Positions 19,790 through 28,106 of a DNA stretch of 60,876 nt are shown here, one piece after another (the stretch's first letter is position 1; each line of letters opens with the position of its first letter). The DNA comes from Bacteroidales bacterium (GTDB lineage Bacteria > Bacteroidota > Bacteroidia > Bacteroidales > UBA932): the NCBI GenBank assembly GCA_017428035.1, contig JAFRRR010000119.1:1-60876 (forward strand), given 5' to 3'. The notes below the pieces were generated by a model. The model was not told the origin of the DNA and did no database searches. It saw nothing but the letters and a program-made list of their open reading frames with translations. The translations under genes and the position numbers were made by a program.

Positions 19790-21646
19790 ATGAAAACAAG
19801 ACTTAGCATACTTATCATAGCGCTCGTTCTCAGCGCATTAGCTTGCAACGGAGGTCCTAAACGCTGTCCCGTTTGCGGACGGATTGACTGCGTATGTGAG
19901 TCAACTCCAGCAGAGCCAGAGCAGCCGACCCCAGAAGTGCCCGACACACCTGTACCCCAGCCAACCGGGAGTGATTTCATCATTTTATCTAATGGCAAAC
20001 TGATTGCCCCGGACGGCAATGAGGTCCGACTGTGGGGAGTAAACTTCCAGACCCCAATATCTTGGGAGTATAACCGCCTTGCCAATGTAGGAGTCAGCAA
20101 AACCGCACAAGGTTTGAACTCTGTCACAGATAATAATTTGGACGACGTGGTCAGAATGGGAGCTAATCATCTGCGCTGCCATCTCACACCAGCCGATTTT
20201 ACAGACGCTTCCGGTCATCTGGTTGAATCGTCTCCCTATCTGGATGCATTGGATTATCTGATTTGCGAAGCAGAGAAGAGAGGGGTTTATGTATCCTTTG
20301 CATTCCTCAATGCCATGGGTTCCTCCGGGCCAGGCTCAGCATGGGTCGGTCAGGAAAGAGGAGCCTGGATTCAGGATCCGAACAGAGTCAAGTGTATGAA
20401 GACCTACATTGGAGAGCTTGTCAGCCGCACCAACAAGTATTCTGGTAAGACCTATGGCCTGACACCGAATATCGCCTATTGGGAACTCATCAATGAACCC
20501 GAGATGTACTCATACACATCTATTTCTGGCTCTTCTTGCTATAGTCATTATAAGGACTGGCTCCAGAAGAATGGCAAGTCCGATTCTTCAGAGGCGTACG
20601 CTCTTTATCGTGAAGAAACTGTAAAAGACTATATAAACGGTCTAAAAGCCACGGCCAGGGAAAAAGGCGACCATCACCTCTTCTGCTGGGGGCTTAACTG
20701 GCATCGCTACCGTAGGGGCAATGCCGATTTGTTCAAGGGTGTGAGCGAATCCGATATAGATATAGTAGCATTTTGCAATTATCCCGGACAAGATCTGGTC
20801 AGCCAGTCATATTGGAATAATACCTATAATTTCGACACCCAGGATTTCTCATCCTGGTTCAGCGACCAAAGACGCGATGAGAATGGCTATGGATGGGCTC
20901 TTACATCATCTTTCGAGAAGAAAGCAATTGTTGTATATGAATTTGAGACCTTCTTTAATCAAAGCGCCTACCTCTATGGGGTACAGGCTACATACTTCCG
21001 ATCCCTTCGGGTACAGTCGGCTAGTATGTGGACTTATACCTTTAACGAGATCGCGCCTTTTATGGGTGGGTCACATTACCTTAATTTGAATACAACTCCG
21101 GCAAAGGCCGCTGCATTTCTTGTCGCCAGCAGGATCTACAGTACAGCCCCTTACCTGACAGACTTCAGTTCTTCGCCGAACGAACAGAAAACCGACACAT
21201 ATGTCGTTTCAAAAACACACAACGGTGCTATTTTCTGCACAGAGCAAGAATTTATCCATTCTTGTCCAATTACTGAGGATTGGAATCCTCTGCCTCCCGG
21301 AAATGACGTAATGTTTGTTGCAGGTATAGGTGGCGACCCGTTGGTGGAGTATTCCGGCACTGGCCTATACTTTATTGAAGACACCGGGGAAGGATTGCTG
21401 ATGGAATTTACACCCAACATACGGGTAGTGGGTAATATATACTCAGGGGCCACTTATGCAAATGCAAAGACAATACTGGACAGGGCTACCAAAAACAGCG
21501 TAAAAATCCATCTCCCCTCCTGGGAAAACCGTGCCGGGACTTTATACCGGATTGATGGAAAAACCAGAACGTCTATGGGACCTGTCTCAGGTTCCGGCAA
21601 TCTGAAGCTGTCTTCAGGAAAATATATACTAGTACCTAACGATTAA
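19790..21646 (+). CDS. GH5-like glycoside hydrolase lipoprotein
   Basis: 618-residue predicted surface lipoprotein (lipobox ALAC, Cys19). Just after the lipid anchor is a cysteine cluster, CPVCGRIDCVC, then a proline/glutamate-rich linker (about 40-60). The TIM barrel (about 65-440) is of clan GH-A: GVNFQTP start, acid/base Glu236 in LINEPEM and likely nucleophile Glu384 in VVYEFETF (Glu386 is an alternative). A beta-rich domain of about 150 residues ends the protein. Similar enzymes are endo-beta-mannanases or cellulases, but subfamily and substrate cannot be fixed by eye. It is the first gene of the plus operon, 6 bases before the next hydrolase, and would cut polysaccharide at the cell surface. 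Confidence 0.8.
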   Translation: MKTRLSILIIALVLSALACNGGPKRCPVCGRIDCVCESTPAEPEQPTPEVPDTPVPQPTGSDFIILSNGKLIAPDGNEVRLWGVNFQTPISWEYNRLANVGVSKTAQGLNSVTDNNLDDVVRMGANHLRCHLTPADFTDASGHLVESSPYLDALDYLICEAEKRGVYVSFAFLNAMGSSGPGSAWVGQERGAWIQDPNRVKCMKTYIGELVSRTNKYSGKTYGLTPNIAYWELINEPEMYSYTSISGSSCYSHYKDWLQKNGKSDSSEAYALYREETVKDYINGLKATAREKGDHHLFCWGLNWHRYRRGNADLFKGVSESDIDIVAFCNYPGQDLVSQSYWNNTYNFDTQDFSSWFSDQRRDENGYGWALTSSFEKKAIVVYEFETFFNQSAYLYGVQATYFRSLRVQSASMWTYTFNEIAPFMGGSHYLNLNTTPAKAAAFLVASRIYSTAPYLTDFSSSPNEQKTDTYVVSKTHNGAIFCTEQEFIHSCPITEDWNPLPPGNDVMFVAGIGGDPLVEYSGTGLYFIEDTGEGLLMEFTPNIRVVGNIYSGATYANAKTILDRATKNSVKIHLPSWENRAGTLYRIDGKTRTSMGPVSGSGNLKLSSGKYILVPND

Positions 21647-21652
21647 CACCAT

Positions 21653-23062
21653 ATGGCTATGCGTCATCATTATACGCTATTGGTACTGACCGCATTGTTA
21701 TGCTTGACAGGATGTGCTGCATCTGGAGTTAAGGCAGACGATACCGATGCTTTCGTTCGGGTTAGCGAGACGAATCCGTCTTACTTTTGCCTATCTAATG
21801 GCAATCCATACATTCCAATCGGCTGTAATCTTGCAGCTATGGATACCCCTGAGCATATGGAGCACTATATGGAGATGCTCCACCTCAACGGAGGCAACTT
21901 CGCCAGGATCTGGCTCAACAGCAACTTTTTTGAAATACAAAAAGAATACGGACGGTGGGACGACACAAGCATATCTCACATTGACAGATTGTTGGAGTTA
22001 GCCTCCCTATACGGAATCAAGATCAAAATGTGTATTGAAAGTTTCCGCATGATAAAGCCCGGGAGGAATAAGTGGAACATCAAGGCCTCTTATCACACCT
22101 CCAACGGAGGTCCGTTCGAGGACATGCAGGAATACATCTCTTCCGAAAAGGGTAAAGAGGAGTTCCTGAGAAGGCTTGAATTCCTCCACGAGCGCTATGG
22201 CTCCCATCCTGCCGTATTCGGATGGGAGCTGTGGAATGAAATGAATGCAGTTGAAGCGGAGGGCGTTGCGGAGTGGACAGAAGCAATGTTGCCAATAGTG
22301 CACGAGATGTTTCCTAATAATCTTGTGATGCAAAGTCTCGGTTCTCTGGACAAAGAGACCAGCTTTCATATATATGAAGAGGTCAATAAAATGGCGTCAA
22401 ATGACGTTATGCAAGTACACAGATATATCGACGAAGGTGAGCCATTGGCCATATGCGGAGAAGCTGCCGACATCTTGGCTTCAGATGCCATAAACCACAT
22501 GCGTTCTTACGGCAGAAAGGCTCCCATACTCCTCGCCGAGGGTGGTGCCGTGCTTCCGGTCCATACCGGGCCTCATACCATATATTTAAAGGACTCTCTC
22601 GGCACTGTTCTTCACGATTTTCTGTTTACACCCTTCTTCTGTGGTGCAGCCGGTCCCGGACATCTTTGGCACTGGGACCATTATATAGACAAAATGGATG
22701 TCTGGTTCCAGATTGGAAGGTTCAGCAAGGCTGTCGAAGGCATAAATCCATTACAGGAAGATTTCGTTCCGACAAGAAACGACGCCGGACAACTGAGAGT
22801 CTATACCCTGGCAGGGGACAATCATATTATTGCATGGTGCCGCGACACTGTCAGCACCTGGAAAAACGAATTGCGGGATGGCATTCCCGCCGAAATCATC
22901 AGTGGAGCTATGGTGGATTTCTCCGAGCAAATCAGAGACAGATCCATCACCTCCGTTCAACTCTACGATCCTTGGGGCGACTCTTGGATTGAGACTAAAA
23001 AGGATGCTTGCGTACAGCTTCCCGACTTCAAGCGATCCATCGTTGTCAAGATAACACTGTAA
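21653..23062 (+). CDS. GH5-like (clan GH-A) glycoside hydrolase lipoprotein
   Basis: 469-residue lipoprotein (lipobox LTGC, Cys21). The TIM barrel (about 35-385) shows acid/base Glu196 in ELWNEMN and probable nucleophile Glu296 in LLAEGG; the N-terminal FCLSNGNPYIPIG segment is typical of GH5-related and DUF4038/5060-like enzymes. A small C-terminal beta domain (about 390-469) follows. It is tightly coupled to the GH5-like gene upstream (6 bases) and to SusC downstream (4 bases). It probably complements the first enzyme on the same glycan, possibly as an exo- or oligosaccharide-acting enzyme. An ATG two codons later (21659) is an equally possible start. Confidence 0.75.
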   Translation: MAMRHHYTLLVLTALLCLTGCAASGVKADDTDAFVRVSETNPSYFCLSNGNPYIPIGCNLAAMDTPEHMEHYMEMLHLNGGNFARIWLNSNFFEIQKEYGRWDDTSISHIDRLLELASLYGIKIKMCIESFRMIKPGRNKWNIKASYHTSNGGPFEDMQEYISSEKGKEEFLRRLEFLHERYGSHPAVFGWELWNEMNAVEAEGVAEWTEAMLPIVHEMFPNNLVMQSLGSLDKETSFHIYEEVNKMASNDVMQVHRYIDEGEPLAICGEAADILASDAINHMRSYGRKAPILLAEGGAVLPVHTGPHTIYLKDSLGTVLHDFLFTPFFCGAAGPGHLWHWDHYIDKMDVWFQIGRFSKAVEGINPLQEDFVPTRNDAGQLRVYTLAGDNHIIAWCRDTVSTWKNELRDGIPAEIISGAMVDFSEQIRDRSITSVQLYDPWGDSWIETKKDACVQLPDFKRSIVVKITL

Positions 23063-23066
23063 ATAT

Positions 23067-26000
23067 ATGGTGAAGCTAAGATTATCTCTCTTATTATGCC
23101 TGTTAGGCATACTTGTATCACCTTTTGCTTTTGCGCAAAATAGTCAAAAGGTCAAGGTAAAGGTGGTGGACCAGAACAATATGCCGCTGGTCGGGGTTAC
23201 CGTTTTCCAGGTAAATACCATGAACGGAACCACCACAGACAATGGCGGTAATGCGACCATTCAGGTTCCTATGTCCGCCACTCTAGAAATTGCCTGCCTG
23301 GGCTATGGAACACAAACCGTAAAAGTAGATGGCAAGACCTCTATCAACGTTGTACTAAAAGAAGAAGCATTCGCCATAGAAGATGCCGTTGTTGTCGGCT
23401 ATGGTGTACAGAAGAGGGAAACCGTCACGGGTTCCATAAGTCAGGTACGAGGCAGTGAAATCATCAAATCTCCCGTTGGAAACGTTTCTAATGCTCTGGT
23501 AGGACGTATCTCCGGTCTTTCGTCGGTACAGCAGTCCGGTGAAGCAGGCTACGATCAGACGACAATCCGCATCCGCGGTGTCGGCACTTACAATGGTGAC
23601 CAGAACCCGCTTGTCGTCATTGACGGCATCGTGAGAGACATGACCGACTTCAACATGCTCAACGCGAATGACATTGCCGGCATCAACGTTCTTAAAGATG
23701 CCTCTGCGACAGCTGTCTATGGCGTTCGCGGTGCAAACGGTGTACTCATTGTGACCACAAAGCGTGGACGGGAAGGACGCCCTAAAGTATCCTTTTCTGC
23801 CAACTTCGGCTTGACATCACCTACAACACTCGTATCCTTTGTTGATTCTTACAACTATGCCGTTCTGAAAAATGAAGCCCTTAACAACGACGGCAAGGGC
23901 GGCACATCCAAATCATTCTCGGAAGATGAGTTGTGGAAACTGGCAAACGGCAGGGATTTTACTCCAGCCGAAGTGGAAGCTATGACTTTCCTTAGTGAGC
24001 AGGAAAAGCAGGAACTGATGAATTCTCCCGCCCAATTTTTCGGCAGCAATGATTACATGACCCTTATCTTCGGAAATGCAATGGCGCCGCAACAACAGTA
24101 CAATGTTGACATCAGCGGCGGCACCAAGGCATTAAACTACTATGCATCTGTAGGTTATCTTAACCAAAAGAGTCTCACCAATGATTTCGGGTTCAAAGAG
24201 AGCGTTGCCAATTCAGGCAGCGACCGAATCAGTTTCAGAACCAACTTTGATTTCAATATGGTTCCGAACACTGCCATCAAAGTCTCTATTTCGGGTATGG
24301 TAAAGGAGATGTCGGCCATTACCGCCGCCGATGGTGGAACATCTATGGGATCAAGGTATAAGGATTTGTTGTTGAATATCTACGAGGCACCGCCATATTC
24401 GAGCGCCGGTGTCATTGATGGCAAAATCATAAACGGGTATGCCAACGACGGCATGATGGACGCTAACAAGAAAGCCTGGGGACGTTCTCCGGTTTCATAT
24501 ATGCTGGAGAAAGCTCAGGCAAGAACAACTCAGAGCACCTTGAATACATCAATAGGCGCCACACATAAATTGGATTATCTTCTCGAAGGTCTGTCACTAA
24601 GAGGTCTGTTATCCTATGACCACTTCTTTGCAAAGACCTTGAGAGTAGCGGCCAATCTACCCAAGTACCAGTTTATACGTGACCCCAAGCACCCTATAGA
24701 TTTATTATTCTTTGGAGGGAATCAAGAGCCTAAATCGATTTCTGAAGGTGGATTCAGCAAAAACCGCAAGTTCTATTTCGAAGGAGGTATTACATATGAA
24801 CACAGTTTCGGCCGTCATGACATAACCGCAATGGCACTGGTCACCGGTGAACGATACACCGCCAATGGATTGACATACAACATTCCCAGAGGCTATTATG
24901 GCTATGTATCAAGAATAACCTATGCCTACGCTTCACGCTATTTCCTTGAGTTGAATGCTGGATACAACGGCTCAGAAAACTTTGCACCTGACCGGCGGTT
25001 TGGCTTCTTCCCAGCAGTGTCGGTTGGCTATGTTCTGTCCAATGAGCCATTCTTCCCCAAAAACGACTTTGTAACCTGGATTAAGTTCCGTGGTTCGGCA
25101 GGACAGACTGGCAACAGCAACATTGGAGGCAACCGTTTCCTATACTTACCGGGCACTTGGGCCAAGTATGGTTACGGCACTCCGATGGAAGGTTATACTT
25201 TCGGTTCATCTACAGGCACGACTCTTAATCCATCATTCCCTGGCATGTATGAACTATCCACCGGTAATCCCTTGGTTTCTTGGGAGAAAAAAACTTCTTA
25301 CAACGCCGGTATCGATCTTCGTTTCTTCAAAGACAAACTCACCTTTACTGCCGACTTCTTTAAGGAATATCGAAACAACATCTTAACAAAATTGGAGACT
25401 GTTTCTGCGGTGGTAGGCGTGAACTCTGCCACACTGCCACCAGTCAACGTAGGTGAAATGTCCAATATGGGTTATGAGTTCGAGGCGGGCTACAATGGCA
25501 ATATTGGCAGGGACTTCATCTTCCATATAGGAGGTAATCTCTCATATTCAGTCAACAAGATTGAGTATATGGCAGAGCCCGAATACCAATACCCTTGGAT
25601 GAACACAACAGGCTTCGCCTACGGTCAATATAAAGGTCTGTATAATGAAGGTTTTTACAATACCGCCCAAGAAGTCGCTAATCATCCCCACAATGACATC
25701 GATGCCAACAAGGTGCAAGGCGGTGACCTTAGAATCGTAGACATCAACGGAGACGGTATGATAGACAGCAAAGACCGTGTGCCGGTGGGTTTCTCCAACA
25801 TTCCTCGTCTGACTTTCAGCTCTAATCTGACCGTCGGTTACAAGGGCTTGCAACTATCTGTCCTTTTTACAGGTTCTGCGCAGGGTTCTTTCCAAATGGG
25901 CGACTATCTAATTGTGCCTTTCTCACAAGATCAGTCAACACCCCTATCCTATATGGCAGGCCGCTGGACTCCTGAAAGGTATGCTGCGGGTGACCCCATC

Positions 26001-26315
26001 ACTTTCCCGAGAATGTCGGTCAATATGGCGACAAGCCAAAACAATGGGTCTAACGCATACTGGATTAGGTCAACAGATCATATCAAGCTGAAAAATATCG
26101 AATTATCCTATGACTTCTCATCCCTGAAATTCTTGCGTGAAGCTAATATTTCCGGCTTAAGACTGTATGTAAGCGCCAACAACGTTTACACTTGGACCTT
26201 CTCTGACTTGATTGAGGGTATCGATCCTGAACTTACAAATGACTCAACTTCTACCAGAGGTTTGATATATCCTCTAACAAGAGTTTACAACCTTGGTATT
26301 AACCTCTCATTCTAA
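23067..26315 (+). CDS. SusC/RagA-type TonB-dependent outer-membrane transporter (PUL 1, pair 1)
   Basis: 1082 residues. Signal peptide to about residue 24 (SPFAFAQ), a carboxypeptidase-regulatory-like domain (about 30-105, MPLVGVTVFQ), TonB-box-like and plug region starting VVVGYGVQKRETVTGS, plug with IRGVGTYNGDQNPLVVIDG, and a 22-strand barrel ending in the aromatic LGINLSF. This is a full-length SusC; with the SusD lid encoded 6 bases downstream it imports oligosaccharides with TonB energy. Gene order and spacing show it is in the operon starting at 19790. Confidence 0.96.
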   Translation: MVKLRLSLLLCLLGILVSPFAFAQNSQKVKVKVVDQNNMPLVGVTVFQVNTMNGTTTDNGGNATIQVPMSATLEIACLGYGTQTVKVDGKTSINVVLKEEAFAIEDAVVVGYGVQKRETVTGSISQVRGSEIIKSPVGNVSNALVGRISGLSSVQQSGEAGYDQTTIRIRGVGTYNGDQNPLVVIDGIVRDMTDFNMLNANDIAGINVLKDASATAVYGVRGANGVLIVTTKRGREGRPKVSFSANFGLTSPTTLVSFVDSYNYAVLKNEALNNDGKGGTSKSFSEDELWKLANGRDFTPAEVEAMTFLSEQEKQELMNSPAQFFGSNDYMTLIFGNAMAPQQQYNVDISGGTKALNYYASVGYLNQKSLTNDFGFKESVANSGSDRISFRTNFDFNMVPNTAIKVSISGMVKEMSAITAADGGTSMGSRYKDLLLNIYEAPPYSSAGVIDGKIINGYANDGMMDANKKAWGRSPVSYMLEKAQARTTQSTLNTSIGATHKLDYLLEGLSLRGLLSYDHFFAKTLRVAANLPKYQFIRDPKHPIDLLFFGGNQEPKSISEGGFSKNRKFYFEGGITYEHSFGRHDITAMALVTGERYTANGLTYNIPRGYYGYVSRITYAYASRYFLELNAGYNGSENFAPDRRFGFFPAVSVGYVLSNEPFFPKNDFVTWIKFRGSAGQTGNSNIGGNRFLYLPGTWAKYGYGTPMEGYTFGSSTGTTLNPSFPGMYELSTGNPLVSWEKKTSYNAGIDLRFFKDKLTFTADFFKEYRNNILTKLETVSAVVGVNSATLPPVNVGEMSNMGYEFEAGYNGNIGRDFIFHIGGNLSYSVNKIEYMAEPEYQYPWMNTTGFAYGQYKGLYNEGFYNTAQEVANHPHNDIDANKVQGGDLRIVDINGDGMIDSKDRVPVGFSNIPRLTFSSNLTVGYKGLQLSVLFTGSAQGSFQMGDYLIVPFSQDQSTPLSYMAGRWTPERYAAGDPITFPRMSVNMATSQNNGSNAYWIRSTDHIKLKNIELSYDFSSLKFLREANISGLRLYVSANNVYTWTFSDLIEGIDPELTNDSTSTRGLIYPLTRVYNLGINLSF

Positions 26316-26321
26316 TTGACT

Positions 26322-28100
26322 ATGAAGACACTATTCAAATATATCATTTTGATTGTTGCATCATTTCAGATGCTAGCCTGCGCCGATGACTTTCTGGAGA
26401 CACCCGCCGTCACAGGAATGTCCATCGACAACGTCTTCAGTACTGCCAAGAACGCAGAAGGCGCAATTGCAGAGGCCTATGCCACTATCCTATCTTCAGG
26501 TCTGCCGGTTTATACCTGGAACAATACAGTATATATGCCATATGAGGCCACTGAAGGCATAATGGGAGGGGAAGATGTATGTGCCATTCCCTGGGGATAT
26601 ATGGATAAGCTCTGCTTGTCGGGAATGATAGCCAACGAAGAGAACAAGGGCGCCGGCTATACCGACGATTACTTCCCAAACAACTATATGTACATCAGAA
26701 AGGCTTGGCTGGTGTATGAGAATATTGACAAAGTACCTGACATGACCGAACGCGAAAAGGCAATTGTCAAGGCAGAGATGCAAGCCCTCGTTGCTTTCCG
26801 CTATATGGAGATGCTCAAGCGATATGGCGGCGTTCCACTCGCAAAAAAGACTCTGACAGCAGAGGACACCGAAGCTCGCTCGACTGTGCAACAGACAATC
26901 GATTATATCATTGAACTCTGTGATGCTGCAGCCGAGACGCTGGATGGGCACACTTGGAGCGCCGAATGGCTGGGCCGCGTGAATAAGGGCATAGCTTTAG
27001 CCATAAAGGCAGAAACTTTAATGTACGCTGCCCGTCCGCTGTTCAACAGCGATGAGCCATATCTGGATATGCCAAATCCTGAAGACAATGAAATTATCTG
27101 TCTTTGCAATTACGACAAAGAGCGCTGGAAGGTAGCTGCAGAAGCCAATGAAGCAGTCATTGAATGGGGCAAGGCCAATGGTTTCGAGCTTATCAGCACA
27201 GGCAATCCGAATGTCGACTTCGGCACCGCTGTCGGCACCCCGGCCAATAAAGAAGTTCTGCTTGCATACAAGCAGAATATGATGCAGGATGACAACGGTA
27301 TCTACAAAAATTACACTTTCGTCACCCTTAACACCTACCACGACCTTGGCTGGTATCGTGGCATCAGCTATGAAATGCTATGCAGGTTCCGCAAGGCCGA
27401 CGGGACCGACCAGCATTGGATTAACGAAGGGGAAAGGCTTGATTGCAGTATTTACCGTGAAAAAGCAATGGAATTGGAGCCACGGGCTTTGATGAGTCTC
27501 TTCTTCTACGGTGTCAACCCCCAGAACAATATCCTCTCGGGTAATGAACTCTATAATGTGAACGGTACCGACTGGCATCTCCTTTATAAAGAGAACGACG
27601 GCTGTGCAAAGAATTGCAAGTTCTGGTATGAAGCTGACGGCCGTGAATGGTTTGAATTCCCCATTTACCGTATGGCTGAGTTCTACCTCAACGCAGCCGA
27701 GGCTTACAATGAGTACGGCAACTCCAGCAAGGCGCAAGAGTATGTCGATGCTATCCGCATCCGCGGAGGCCTAAAGAAGTGCGGCATCTCCAACCAAACA
27801 CAACTGCGCGAGCTTATACAACGGGAGTGGGCAGTGGAATTCTACAATGAAAACCAGTTCTACCCGCACGCCCGCCACTGGAAGATGGGAGATAAAATGA
27901 TTGGAGGCATGCACCACAGATTCTTCTTTACTACAGCGCCGGGCATATCCGATTCACCGCGCCGTACCGATGAGTTCGGCGACTTCTATCTGGGCAACTG
28001 CTATGTGGGAGTATATGCCTGGTACCCAAGAATGAGTCTTTCGCCCATAACTCTAAGCGAAATCAATAAAGGTATTATTATTCAAAACCCCGGTTACTAA
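26322..28100 (+). CDS. SusD/RagB-type glycan-binding lipoprotein (PUL 1, pair 1)
   Basis: 592-residue surface lipoprotein (lipobox MLAC, Cys20). The ATG at 26322 starts the signal peptide; the frame reaches back to a TTG at 26316, not used here. TPR-helical SusD features: KAEMQALVAFRYMEMLKRYGGVP, and near the C-terminus FYLNAAEAYNEYG and VDAIRIRGG. It forms the lid of the SusC transporter encoded just upstream and binds the target glycan at the surface. Confidence 0.94.
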   Translation: MKTLFKYIILIVASFQMLACADDFLETPAVTGMSIDNVFSTAKNAEGAIAEAYATILSSGLPVYTWNNTVYMPYEATEGIMGGEDVCAIPWGYMDKLCLSGMIANEENKGAGYTDDYFPNNYMYIRKAWLVYENIDKVPDMTEREKAIVKAEMQALVAFRYMEMLKRYGGVPLAKKTLTAEDTEARSTVQQTIDYIIELCDAAAETLDGHTWSAEWLGRVNKGIALAIKAETLMYAARPLFNSDEPYLDMPNPEDNEIICLCNYDKERWKVAAEANEAVIEWGKANGFELISTGNPNVDFGTAVGTPANKEVLLAYKQNMMQDDNGIYKNYTFVTLNTYHDLGWYRGISYEMLCRFRKADGTDQHWINEGERLDCSIYREKAMELEPRALMSLFFYGVNPQNNILSGNELYNVNGTDWHLLYKENDGCAKNCKFWYEADGREWFEFPIYRMAEFYLNAAEAYNEYGNSSKAQEYVDAIRIRGGLKKCGISNQTQLRELIQREWAVEFYNENQFYPHARHWKMGDKMIGGMHHRFFFTTAPGISDSPRRTDEFGDFYLGNCYVGVYAWYPRMSLSPITLSEINKGIIIQNPGY

Positions 28101-28106
28101 TAAGCT

